DNA of 8,725 bases, from the NCBI GenBank assembly GCA_947589335.1, contig CANPZH010000061.1, forward strand, positions 1-8,725, given 5' to 3'. The first letter of the stretch is position 1. Each line of letters opens with the position of its first letter. Shown here in pieces: positions 1 through 6,307 of the stretch. The translations under genes were made by a program, and so were the position numbers. The stretch is from an uncultured Clostridia bacterium. GTDB lineage: Bacteria > Bacillota > Clostridia > Christensenellales > Borkfalkiaceae. Under the pieces are notes generated by a model, which did no database searches, had not been told where the DNA came from, and saw only the letters and a list, made by a program, of their open reading frames with translations.

Positions 1-450
1 CTCCGTTCCGTCTCTCGAGAGCGAATAGCCTGCCGCCTGCGGCACCGCCTTAAAGTTGATCCTCAAGCCCTCTCTGAGGTTGGTTTCATTGCTCGTGATG
101 AAGTCGTTGTCTGCCTGCACGGGTGCGGCAAGGCGGATGACGGTAATGGGATTGGAATACAGCGAATCATAAATATTGCCGCTGTTTGCGGGAGCGTTGC
201 TCTTGACGGTGACGGTGTACGTTCCCTCGGGCAGTTCTGCCGTCGCAACGCCGTCCTGTCCGGTCGTATAGGGCCCGTAGCTGTCCCACATGACCTTCAC
301 GCCCTGAACGGGAGCGCCGTCTTCACGGGTGACGGTCGCAGTATAGACGACGCCTCCCGCGTCTTCCCCGCACGCCGCGAGCGCGCCTGCGCCCATGAGC
401 ATGCAGATCGCAAGAAATAGGATCAAAGTCCGCGTCAATATCTTTTTCAT
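1..450 (-). CDS. Secreted lipoprotein, N-terminal part (gene runs off the window)
   Basis: The frame is open from an ATG at 450 down to base 1 (150 codons, no stop), so the C-terminus lies outside the window. The start is supported by an AAGGAGATCC ribosome binding site (454-463 complement) just upstream. The protein begins MKKILTRTLILFLAICM and has a type II signal peptide ending in the lipobox L24-A-A-C27, so it should be cleaved, lipidated on Cys27 and anchored on the outer face of the membrane. Residues 35-83 (VYTATVTREDGAPVQGVKV, then GQDGVATAELPEGTYTVTV) have the pattern of a carboxypeptidase-regulatory-like/Cna-B-like beta-sandwich: a 'G.PV.GV.V' strand followed by 'T...G.A...LP.G.Y.V'. 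The rest (NPITVIRLAAP..., residues 100-150) is unrecognised but looks like another beta-rich extracellular segment. Substrate or partner is unknown. It is divergent from tex and not obviously linked to it in function. Confidence 0.85.
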   Translation of the reverse strand, partial: MKKILTRTLILFLAICMLMGAGALAACGEDAGGVVYTATVTREDGAPVQGVKVMWDSYGPYTTGQDGVATAELPEGTYTVTVKSNAPANSGNIYDSLYSNPITVIRLAAPVQADNDFITSNETNLREGLRINFKAVPQAAGYSLSRDGTE

Positions 451-471
451 GGTGGATCTCCTTATGACGCT

Positions 472-501
472 ATTATAGCACAGCGGCGGCGCAAAAGGCA
501 A
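472..501 (-). promoter_or_regulatory. Promoter of the 1-450 lipoprotein
   Basis: On the minus strand, TTGCCT (496-501) and TATAAT (472-477) are 18 bp apart. TGC directly before the -10 makes an extended -10. The predicted start lies about 15 nt before the ATG, just upstream of the ribosome binding site. The -10 is perfect and the -35 is weak. Confidence 0.6.
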
Positions 502-540
502 ACGGATTTCCCGTGCGGGGAGAAAACGGGGCGAATTTTC

Positions 541-569
541 TTGAAAAATGGCCGCCGTTATGATAGAAT
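541..569 (+). promoter_or_regulatory. Promoter of tex
   Basis: TTGAAA (541-546) and TAGAAT (564-569) are separated by exactly 17 bp, with TGA (561-563) giving an extended -10. Transcription would start near 576, leaving a leader of about 24 nt that contains the AAAGGAG ribosome binding site (583-589). It faces away from the lipoprotein promoter at 472-501. Confidence 0.65.
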
Positions 570-599
570 AGGGGGAAAGAACAAAGGAGTTTTTGCCAA

Positions 600-2780
600 A
601 TGGAGATCGCAAAGACGCTCGCAAGGGAGCTCAACAAGGACGAAACGGCGGTGGGGAACGTCATCGCGCTGCTCGACGAGGGCAACACGGTGCCCTTCAT
701 CGCGCGGTACCGGAAGGAGATGCACGGCTCGATGGACGACCAGACCATCCGCCTGCTCGCGGACAGGCTGCAATACCTGCGCAACCTCGAAGCGCGGAAG
801 GCGGAGGTCGAAGCAGCCATCGGATCGCAGGGGAAACTGACGGACGAGCTGCGCGGACAGATCGCCGCCGCCGAGACCCTCGCCGCCGTGGAAGATCTCT
901 ACCGCCCCTACAAACAGAAGCGGCGCACCCGTGCGACGGTCGCGCGGGAGAAGGGCTTGGAGCCCCTCGCCGAGCTCCTGTTTGCGCAGACGCCCGGCTG
1001 TCCTTCTCCCCTCGCGGCGGCAGAGGCATATGTCGACCCGGAGAAGGGGATAGAGAACGCCGCGGAGGCGCTTGCGGGCGCGAGCGACATCATCGCCGAG
1101 AACATCTCCGACGACGCCGTCATCCGCGGCGGCATGCGCGGATATTGGCTCTCCTGCGGCAGCATCGTCTCCTCCGCGGCGAAGAAGGCCGAAGATTCGG
1201 TCTACCGCAATTATTACGCCTTTTCGGCCGCGGTCGGGAAGATCGCAGGGCATCAGGTCCTCGCGATCAACCGCGGGGAGAAGGAGGGGTTCCTCAAAGT
1301 CGGCGTGGAGACGGAGAGGGAGAACGCTTTGGAGCTCATCTTCAGACGGGTGCTGAAAAAGCCCGCCTGCGCCTCCTCGGAATTCGTGAAGTCCGCCGCT
1401 GCCGACGCCTACGACCGTCTGATCGCGCCCTCCGTCGAGCGGGAGATCAGAGCGCTGCTCACCGAGCGGGCGAACGAGGGGGCGATCGGGCAGTTCGCGC
1501 TCAATCTGCGCCCCCTGCTGATGCAGCCGCCCGTCAAGGGATTCGTCACGATGGGGCTGGATCCCGGGTACCGCATGGGCTGCAAAGTCGCCGTCGTGGA
1601 CGGCACGGGCAAGGTGCTCGCGACGGACGTCGTCTATCCCACATACGGCGAGCGGCAGAAGCGCGAGTGCATCGAAAAACTCAAGACGCATATCAAAAAG
1701 TATGCGGTCAGGCACATCGCCATCGGGAACGGCACGGCGAGCCGCGAGACCGAGGCGATGACGGTAGAGCTCATCAAAGAGCTCGGCAAAGACGCGGGCG
1801 TCAGCTATATGATCGTCAACGAAGCGGGCGCCTCCGTCTACTCCGCTTCTCCGCTCGCCGCGAAGGAATTCCCGGAGTTCGACGTCAACCTGCGCTCGGC
1901 GGTCTCGATCGCACGGCGTCTGCAGGATCCGCTCGCCGAACTCGTCAAGATCGACCCCAAGTCCATCGGCGTGGGGCAGTATCAGCACGATATGCCCGAG
2001 AAACGGCTCTCCGAGGCGCTCGACGGGGTCGTGGAGGACTGCGTCAACGCAGTCGGCGTGGACGTCAACACCGCCTCCGCGCCCCTGCTGGCGCGGGTCG
2101 CGGGGCTGAATGCGGGCACGGCGGAAAACGTCGTCAGATACCGCGAGGAGAACGGCTCGTTCACCTCGAGAAGACAGCTCCTGAAGGTGCCGAAACTCGG
2201 CGCAAAGGCATATGAGCAGTGCGCGGGCTTTCTGCGCGTGCCCGAAAGCGCAGACGTGCTCGATCATACCGGCGTCCACCCCGAGAGCTATGCGGCGGCA
2301 AAGAAGCTGCTCGCCCTCTGCGGATATACGACGGAAGACGTCGGGAAGGGGAACCTCGGACACCTCATGGAGCGGCTGCACGCCTACGGGGAGGAGAAGG
2401 CTGCGAGCGCGTGCGGCGTGGGGCTCCCGACGCTGTTCGACGTCGCCAAGGAGCTGAAGAGCCCCGGGCGCGACCCCCGCGACGAACTGCCTGCGCCCGT
2501 TCTCCGCACGGACGTTCTCGAGATCAAAGACTTAAAGCCCGGCATGGAGCTCAAAGGCACGGTGCGGAACGTCATCGACTTCGGCGCCTTCGTCGACATC
2601 GGCGTGCACCAGGACGGGCTCGTGCACATCTCCGAGATCTCAGACCGCTTTATACGGCATCCGTCCGAGGTCTTGTCGGTGGGGGACGTCGTCACCGTTT
2701 GGGTGAAGGACGTCGACGAAAAGAAGGGCAGGATCTCTCTGACGATGAAAAAAAGAATACTCCCCGATGCGTCGTTTTGA
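600..2780 (+). CDS. tex: Tex family RNA-binding protein (S1 domain, YqgF-like core)
   Basis: A 726-residue protein that matches the Tex/YhgF family over its full length (members are usually about 715-780 aa). The N-terminal helical region (residues 1-200) carries family signatures such as NTVPFIARYRKE (29-40) and EDLYRPYKQKRRT (98-110). An RNase H-like YqgF domain follows (about 315-460) with GLDPGYRMGCKVAVVD (319-334), an NEAGASVYSAS segment (407-417) and the conserved VGQYQHD (458-464). Helix-hairpin-helix repeats span about 495-545, and a C-terminal S1 domain about 646-717 (GTVRNVIDFGAFVDIG, DGLVHISEIS). Tex is a cytoplasmic nucleic-acid-binding protein tied to transcription and RNA metabolism; its exact biochemical role is still debated. 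The ATG at 600 has AAAGGAG at 583-589, and the gene stops at TGA 2778-2780. It appears monocistronic: divergent from the lipoprotein and followed by a repeat cluster and terminator. Large open frames on the opposite strand are GC-driven shadows. Confidence 0.96.
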   Translation: MEIAKTLARELNKDETAVGNVIALLDEGNTVPFIARYRKEMHGSMDDQTIRLLADRLQYLRNLEARKAEVEAAIGSQGKLTDELRGQIAAAETLAAVEDLYRPYKQKRRTRATVAREKGLEPLAELLFAQTPGCPSPLAAAEAYVDPEKGIENAAEALAGASDIIAENISDDAVIRGGMRGYWLSCGSIVSSAAKKAEDSVYRNYYAFSAAVGKIAGHQVLAINRGEKEGFLKVGVETERENALELIFRRVLKKPACASSEFVKSAAADAYDRLIAPSVEREIRALLTERANEGAIGQFALNLRPLLMQPPVKGFVTMGLDPGYRMGCKVAVVDGTGKVLATDVVYPTYGERQKRECIEKLKTHIKKYAVRHIAIGNGTASRETEAMTVELIKELGKDAGVSYMIVNEAGASVYSASPLAAKEFPEFDVNLRSAVSIARRLQDPLAELVKIDPKSIGVGQYQHDMPEKRLSEALDGVVEDCVNAVGVDVNTASAPLLARVAGLNAGTAENVVRYREENGSFTSRRQLLKVPKLGAKAYEQCAGFLRVPESADVLDHTGVHPESYAAAKKLLALCGYTTEDVGKGNLGHLMERLHAYGEEKAASACGVGLPTLFDVAKELKSPGRDPRDELPAPVLRTDVLEIKDLKPGMELKGTVRNVIDFGAFVDIGVHQDGLVHISEISDRFIRHPSEVLSVGDVVTVWVKDVDEKKGRISLTMKKRILPDASF

Positions 2781-2794
2781 AAAGCGTTTCTAAA

Positions 2795-2887
2795 TACGTC
2801 ATTCTGAGCCGCGCAGAATGCGCGTGTCGAAGAATCGCACCTTATTATAATGCGGTCCACACTTCGACTACGCTCAGTGTGACGTAA
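2795..2887. repeat. Inverted pair of 'TACGTCA..CTGAGC' dispersed repeats
   Basis: The left arm TACGTCATTCTGAGC (2795-2809) is mirrored by GCTCAGTGTGACGTA (2872-2886) on the other strand, with two mismatches. Each arm also carries GTCGAAG (2825-2831; complement of CTTCGAC at 2862-2868). The left unit contains a small perfect hairpin, CGCGC-AGAAT-GCGCG (2810-2824). Together they form a miniature inverted-repeat-like block of about 93 bp, starting 15 bp after the tex stop codon. Related units lie at 3082-3148 and 7301-7397. It has no coding capacity. It is probably a REP/MITE-like element; that identity is inferred. Confidence 0.6.
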
Positions 2888-2892
2888 AGGAT

Positions 2893-2923
2893 GGCGCGCC
2901 GCGGCATTTTGCCGCGGCGCGCC
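2893..2923. repeat. Perfect 14-bp GC-rich hairpin
   Basis: GGCGCGCCGCGGCA (2893-2906) and TGCCGCGGCGCGCC (2910-2923) are exact reverse complements around a 3-nt TTT loop. No T-run follows on either strand, so it is not a canonical intrinsic terminator. It could still stabilise or stall the tex transcript. It sits between two copies of the 13-mer CAGTGTGACGTAA (2875-2887 and 2986-2998). Confidence 0.7.
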
Positions 2924-3005
2924 TGCTACTTCGTCGCATACGCTCCTCGTGCCGCCCAAGAAACCATGACAGTAGAATGGCGGGACAGTGTGACGTAACA
3001 AGAAG

Positions 3006-3059
3006 GACACCCCTTCCGTCACTCGCGTTGCTCGTGCCACCCACCCCTCAAGGGGTGGG
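3006..3059. repeat. Copy of the 'GACACCCCTT...CCCCTCAAGGGG' dispersed repeat
   Basis: It starts GACACCCCTTCCG, continues through a degenerate pyrimidine-rich middle and ends in a 9-bp perfect hairpin: CCCACCCCT (3040-3048), CA loop, AGGGGTGGG (3051-3059). The same outer end and CCCCTCAAGGGG core recur at 7396-7441, and a weaker outer end recurs inverted at 7605-7616. No ORF is associated. Similar-looking sequence is common between genes in gut Clostridia, from general familiarity and not from a search. Confidence 0.55.
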
Positions 3060-3081
3060 CAAGGGGGAGAACATTTTTTAA

Positions 3082-3148
3082 TACGTCATTCCGCTCCATG
3101 TCCTTTCACGTCATTCCGAGGCGCAGCGTAGCGAAACCGAGGAATCTC
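3082..3148. repeat. Two further 'ACGTCATTCCG' repeat units, head to tail
   Basis: A truncated unit, TACGTCATTCCG (3082-3093), is followed by a fuller one starting CACGTCATTCCGAGGCGC (3107) and ending GAGGAATCTC (3139-3148). These are the same start and end blocks as in the 7327-7356 unit. This places the repeats directly before the terminator at 3173. Confidence 0.55.
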
Positions 3149-3172
3149 AACCGCATCATATCGCGATTTCCT

Positions 3173-3218
3173 GCCGTGGCGCACGCAGAAGTTCTGCGTG
3201 CGCCACGGCTTTTCTCTT
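3173..3218 (+). terminator. Strong intrinsic terminator downstream of tex
   Basis: GCCGTGGCGCACGCAGAA (3173-3190) and its exact reverse complement (3192-3209) flank a single central base. A realistic fold is a 15-16 bp GC-rich stem with a short loop. TTTTCTCTT follows on the plus strand (3210-3218). The minus side has no comparable T-run, so it acts on plus-strand transcription, isolating the tex/repeat region from the next operon. Confidence 0.85.
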
Positions 3219-3248
3219 AAAAAATTGTCATAATAAACCGTTACAGGG

Positions 3249-3277
3249 TTGACAATCCCTCATAAAAAAAGTATACT
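3249..3277 (+). promoter_or_regulatory. Consensus promoter of the SDR-EFR1 operon
   Basis: A perfect TTGACA (3249-3254) and TATACT (3272-3277) are separated by exactly 17 bp in an AT-rich island. The predicted start is near 3284, with AAGAGGA (3294-3300) as ribosome binding site for the ATG at 3306. No clear operator dyad is visible. Confidence 0.85.
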
Positions 3278-3305
3278 CTAAATAAATTCGCAAAAGAGGA
3301 AACCG

Positions 3306-4835
3306 ATGAAGATCGCAATGACGGGCACGAGCGGGAATATGGGCAGGGAAGCCCTTGCGCAGACGTTGGAGCTCCCGGAGGTGGAGTTCGTCCGCGTACT
3401 GCTCACTCCGAAGAAGAAGAACGACAAACTTGCGCGGGAATACCGCAAGCGGTACGGCGGCCGCATTCAGGTGCTGCGCGGTTCGGTCGCGGACGAGGCG
3501 CTCTGCAAGAAACTCGTATCGGGCGTGGACTATGTGATCCACATGGCGGCGGTCATCCCGCCCCGCTCGGACGCCAACCCCGCGGCGAGCGAGGAATGCA
3601 ACTTCCGCGGCGCGGTCGCAATGGCCAACGCCGTCCGCGCCTGCCGTCCGCAGCCGAAGTATATCCACATCTCCACGGTCGCCCTCTACGGCAACCGCAA
3701 CGAGAAACACCCCTTCGGGCGGGTGGGAGATCCTCTCCTCGTCAGCGCATTCGACTGTTATGCGATGCACAAGCTGGCGGGCGAGCGGTATGTGCTCGAG
3801 GCGGGGCTCGACTGTTTTGCGATCCTCCGCCAGACGGCGATGCTCCACCCCAACATGATGCACGACAACATCAGCGACGGGCTCATGTTCCACACCTGTC
3901 TCAACGCTCCCCTCGAATGGGCGAGCTCGCGGGACAGCGGCTATCTCATCAAGCGCATTCTCGAACGGGACGGAAGGGGGGAGATCCCCTCCTTCTGGAT
4001 GCAGATCTACAACATCGGCGCGGGCGAGAAGGCGATGCAGACGGGATACGACACCTTCAAAGACGGATTTGCGATCATCGGCGGAAGTCCCGAGAAATTT
4101 TTCAAACCGCAGTACTTTGCGACCCGCAATTTCCACGGCCTTTGGTTTTCGGACGGCGGCGAGCTCGAGCGGCTCTTTCACTATCAACGGGACAATCCGG
4201 CGGACTATTGGAAGGAGATCGGGAGAAAGCACAAACTTTACGCGCTCGGCAGGCTCGTCCCCGCAAAGCTCATCGACCTCTTCCTCTTCAGACGTCTGCG
4301 CAACCATCCCAATTCGCCCTACCGCTGGCGGAAGGACGGCGACAAGGCGCGCACGTTCGCCACGTTCGGCTCCGCGCCCGCGCCCAAGGGCTGGAAGGAG
4401 GTCAAACTCCTCGCCAAGGGGGACTTCGGCGACTATGAAGGGATGAAGCGCATCGCGACCGCGGAGCAGCGCGGACTTCTGCTCGGGCACGGCTACGACG
4501 AGAAAAAGCCCATGGGACAGTGGACGGAGAGCGATCTTTCCGGGGCCGCCCGCTTCCGCGGCGGGGAATACCTCGGCGGCTTCTCGGGTCCTTACGCGCC
4601 CGCGCGCTGGAAGTGCGGCTGCGGGCATGAATTTACGCTCACGCCCTTCACCGTCCTGCGCGGCGGACACTGGTGCCCCGAATGCTGTCAGCCCGCCCCG
4701 TGGGACTTCGACCGTCTCGCAAAGGGCAGTCCCTTCTTCGCGCAGGTGTGGTACGACAGCCACGAAAAGGACGAGAACGTCCGCTACGGCTACGACAAAG
4801 CGGGCAAGGCGGTCATGGAGCGTTTCGACAAATGA
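3306..4835 (+). CDS. NAD(P)-dependent epimerase/dehydratase-like SDR with cysteine-rich C-terminal extension
   Basis: A 509-residue protein. Residues 1-250 form an extended short-chain dehydrogenase/reductase Rossmann domain. It has the TGxxGxxG nucleotide-binding motif (T6-G-T-S-G-N-M-G13), an HMAAVIPP segment after the fourth strand (79-86), a STVALYG strand with the likely catalytic Ser123/Thr124, and the catalytic pair Y152-x3-K156 (YAMHK). Such enzymes act on nucleotide sugars, steroids or other alcohols; the substrate cannot be read here. At 509 aa it is far longer than a usual 300-350 aa SDR. The extra part (about 340-509) holds KCGCGHEF (436-443) and HWCPECC (455-461), a CxC...CxxC pair resembling a zinc ribbon or treble clef. 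There is no signal peptide, so it is probably cytoplasmic. The gene ends in ATGA overlap with the flavodoxin-ferredoxin gene, so the two are co-translated and likely cooperate. Confidence 0.85.
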   Translation: MKIAMTGTSGNMGREALAQTLELPEVEFVRVLLTPKKKNDKLAREYRKRYGGRIQVLRGSVADEALCKKLVSGVDYVIHMAAVIPPRSDANPAASEECNFRGAVAMANAVRACRPQPKYIHISTVALYGNRNEKHPFGRVGDPLLVSAFDCYAMHKLAGERYVLEAGLDCFAILRQTAMLHPNMMHDNISDGLMFHTCLNAPLEWASSRDSGYLIKRILERDGRGEIPSFWMQIYNIGAGEKAMQTGYDTFKDGFAIIGGSPEKFFKPQYFATRNFHGLWFSDGGELERLFHYQRDNPADYWKEIGRKHKLYALGRLVPAKLIDLFLFRRLRNHPNSPYRWRKDGDKARTFATFGSAPAPKGWKEVKLLAKGDFGDYEGMKRIATAEQRGLLLGHGYDEKKPMGQWTESDLSGAARFRGGEYLGGFSGPYAPARWKCGCGHEFTLTPFTVLRGGHWCPECCQPAPWDFDRLAKGSPFFAQVWYDSHEKDENVRYGYDKAGKAVMERFDK

Positions 4836-5677
4836 GGATCATCGTCTACTGTTTCTCGGGCACGGGGAACACCAAATGGGTCTGCGGGCGGCTTGCGGAG
4901 GAGCTTGGATCGCTCGGCCATACGGCGGAAGTGTTTTCCATCACTTCGGGCTTCTGTCCTCCCCCCGCAAACGGGTACGACGGCGTGATCGTGGGCTACC
5001 CCGTGCATGCGTTCAACGCGCCCGCGCCCGTCCTGAAATTTTTGAAACAACTGCCGAAGGCATACAAATATCTGCCCGTATGGCTCGTGCGCACCTCGGG
5101 AGAGCCGCTCATGCTCAACGAGGCGGCGGGGATCTCCCCCAAGCGGATCCTGAAAAAGAAGGGATACGCGGTGCGGGGGGAATTCCACTATGTCATGCCC
5201 TATAACATCATTTTCAAGCATTCCGACGGCATGGCGGCGCGGATGAAGGGGGACGCCGAAAGGGCCCTCCCGCGCGACGCCGCGCTCATTTCCGCAGGCA
5301 AGGGGGAGCTGTATAAAAACGGGGCATTCCGGAGAGCCGTCTCCTTTGCGCTGCGCGTGGAGCACCCCGCCATGCCGCTCATCGGGCGGCGGTTCAGGGC
5401 GACGGAGAAGTGCGTCGGCTGCGGCAAGTGCGCCTCGGTCTGTCCGCAGGGGAACATCAGAATGGTCAACGGCAGGCCGCAATTCGGCAAGAACTGCGCC
5501 GCCTGCATGGGCTGCGCCTTCCTCTGCCCGCAGGACGCGGTGAAGATCTCGCTGCTCAACGGCTGGCGGGTGAACGGGGCGTACACTTTCGAGGGCGAAC
5601 CCGCCGCCGACGGGGAAGTCTGCCGCTACTGCCGCAAGAGCTATCTGCGCTATTTCCACAACATGGAGAACAAATAA
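4832..5677 (+). CDS. EFR1-type flavodoxin-ferredoxin fusion protein
   Basis: A 281-residue cytoplasmic electron-transfer protein. The N-terminal flavodoxin-like domain (about 1-150) begins MRIIVYCFSGTGNT with the FMN phosphate-binding loop S9-GTGNT14, and has GVIVGYPVHAFNAP (51-64), as in EFR1 family proteins. A bacterial 2x[4Fe-4S] ferredoxin domain follows, with C194-x2-C197-x2-C200-x3-C204 and C222-x2-C225-x2-C228-x3-C232, both with the usual Pro after the fourth Cys. A short tail adds C264-x2-C267 (CRYC). An in-frame ATG at 4673 would give a longer product but lies deep in the SDR gene. The ATG at 4832 is preferred because it forms an ATGA overlap with the SDR stop, begins directly at the flavodoxin strand, and has GGAG at 4817-4820. 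It probably passes electrons to or from the SDR or another partner; the physiological reaction is unknown. Confidence 0.9.
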   Translation: MRIIVYCFSGTGNTKWVCGRLAEELGSLGHTAEVFSITSGFCPPPANGYDGVIVGYPVHAFNAPAPVLKFLKQLPKAYKYLPVWLVRTSGEPLMLNEAAGISPKRILKKKGYAVRGEFHYVMPYNIIFKHSDGMAARMKGDAERALPRDAALISAGKGELYKNGAFRRAVSFALRVEHPAMPLIGRRFRATEKCVGCGKCASVCPQGNIRMVNGRPQFGKNCAACMGCAFLCPQDAVKISLLNGWRVNGAYTFEGEPAADGEVCRYCRKSYLRYFHNMENK

Positions 5678-5700
5678 CTCTTCCGTGAAGGGCGGAAGAG
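5678..5700 (+). other. Short hairpin after the EFR1 stop codon
   Basis: CTCTTCCG (5678-5685) and CGGAAGAG (5693-5700) are perfect complements with a 7-nt loop, starting at the base after the stop codon. No T-run follows, so complete termination is doubtful. It may partly attenuate or protect the upstream message before the Rrf2 gene. Confidence 0.45.
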
Positions 5701-5739
5701 TCACGCGCGGCAAACAGGTTTCATACAATGGGAGGAAAC

Positions 5740-6171
5740 ATGTACATTTCCACAAAGGGCAGATATGCGGTACGCATCTTATTGGACATCGCGCAAAACG
5801 GCCGCGGGGGCGCGGTCCGCACGCAGGACATCGCTCTCCGCCAGCAGATCTCGCCCAAATATACCGAACAGCTCACCGCGCTCCTCGTCAAGGGCGGCCT
5901 GCTCCGTTCGGTGCGCGGCGCGGGCGGCGGCTACTGCCTCGTGAAACAACCCGGCCAATACACGATCGCCGAGATCCTGCGCAAGACGGAGGGGAACTTC
6001 TCTCCCGTGGAGTGCGCCGCCGAGAGCGGCGTCTGCCCGCGCGAAGAGAGCTGCGTCGTCCGCGGTCTTTGGAAGGGGCTCGACGAGGTCATCACCGACT
6101 ATCTGCAATCGTCCACCCTGCAGACCCTTCTCGACCGCCTCCCCGACGGCGGAGACGACTACACGATATAG
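5740..6171 (+). CDS. Rrf2 family transcriptional regulator (IscR/CymR-like)
   Basis: A 143-residue Rrf2 regulator beginning MYISTKGRYAVRILLDIA, the classic family start. The winged-helix region has the recognition segment ISPKYTEQLTALLVKGGLL (37-55) and the wing SVRGAGGGYCLV (57-68), very close to IscR and CymR. Three cysteines, C92-x6-C99-x5-C105, followed by VVRGLWKGLDEVI, match the [2Fe-2S]-ligand region of IscR (C-x5-C-x5-C there), so it may carry an Fe-S cluster. An ATG at 5728 is also in frame, but the ATG at 5740 is preferred: GGGAGG (5730-5735) sits at ideal distance before it, and the protein then starts at the conserved MYIS. It lies 62 bp after the EFR1 gene and 136 bp before cysK. 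No good promoter is visible just upstream: TACAAT (5724-5729) would leave no leader. It may be read through from the SDR operon. Likely role is control of cysteine or Fe-S metabolism, including cysK. Confidence 0.92.
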   Translation: MYISTKGRYAVRILLDIAQNGRGGAVRTQDIALRQQISPKYTEQLTALLVKGGLLRSVRGAGGGYCLVKQPGQYTIAEILRKTEGNFSPVECAAESGVCPREESCVVRGLWKGLDEVITDYLQSSTLQTLLDRLPDGGDDYTI

Positions 6172-6175
6172 ATCC

Positions 6176-6201
6176 ACCGAAAAATTTTCGGTTAAAACCG
6201 A
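6176..6201. promoter_or_regulatory. Overlapping ACCGA palindromes after the Rrf2 gene
   Basis: ACCGAAAA (6176-6183), a central A, then TTTTCGGT (6185-6192) is a perfect 17-bp palindrome. TCGGTT-AA-AACCGA (6188-6201) overlaps it, so ACCGA appears as forward, inverted, forward. It begins 4 bp after the Rrf2 stop. There is no proper U-run, so it is a poor terminator. An operator for the Rrf2 protein or another regulator is possible but unproven. Confidence 0.4.
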
Positions 6202-6216
6202 TCCGATCCCCAAAAA

Positions 6217-6246
6217 TGCCCGCAAAACGCTTGACACCTGCGGGCA
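6217..6246. promoter_or_regulatory. Dyad flanking the cysK -35 box
   Basis: TGCCCGCA (6217-6224) and TGCGGGCA (6239-6246) are perfect 8-bp reverse complements spaced 14 bp apart, with the -35 TTGACA (6231-6236) between them. The position would suit a repressor site, or a weak read-through terminator for the Rrf2 gene. Which of these it is cannot be decided from sequence alone. Confidence 0.45.
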
Positions 6247-6259
6247 AACAGTTTATGAT
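6231..6259 (+). promoter_or_regulatory. Consensus promoter of cysK
   Basis: A perfect TTGACA (6231-6236) and TATGAT (6254-6259) are 17 bp apart. The expected start is near 6266, giving a leader of about 42 nt with AAGGAG (6295-6300) placed 7 nt before the ATG. The leader is too short for a T-box, so control is probably at initiation. Confidence 0.85.
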
Positions 6260-6269
6260 TAAATCATAG

Positions 6270-6286
6270 TATTCCGATAGGAAATA
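6270..6286. promoter_or_regulatory. Candidate operator at the cysK start site
   Basis: TATTCC (6270-6275), GATA, then GGAAATA (6280-6286) forms an imperfect dyad at the expected transcription start. The AT-rich, TTCC/GGAA-cored shape is reasonable for an Rrf2-type repressor, and a related GGAAACATGTACATTTCC dyad covers the start codon of the Rrf2 gene (5734-5751). The match to a known Rrf2 consensus was not tested. Confidence 0.35.
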
Positions 6287-6307
6287 TATGAATAAAGGAG
6301 AAAAGAG

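Noticed and set aside
558..2381. 607-codon open frame antisense to tex
   Set aside because: It lies opposite a clear full-length tex gene, lacks any recognisable domain, is very rich in Arg/Asp/Gly as expected for a GC-rich shadow frame, and has no ribosome binding site.
2795..3148. CRISPR array
   Set aside because: The repeats are inverted as well as direct, unevenly spaced and of different lengths, with no uniform spacers and no cas genes.
3228..4763. 511-codon open frame antisense to the SDR gene
   Set aside because: The SDR gene on the plus strand has all family motifs and a consensus promoter; the antisense frame even starts across that promoter and shows no domain.
4673..4831. Longer N-terminus for the EFR1-type protein from an upstream ATG
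   Set aside because: The extra 53 residues overlap the end of the SDR frame and look like an out-of-frame translation; ATG 4832 gives an ATGA overlap and a protein beginning at the flavodoxin core.
6266..6307. Riboswitch or T-box before cysK
   Set aside because: The leader after the predicted start is only about 42 nt, with no T-box or SAM-riboswitch signature and no terminator hairpin.
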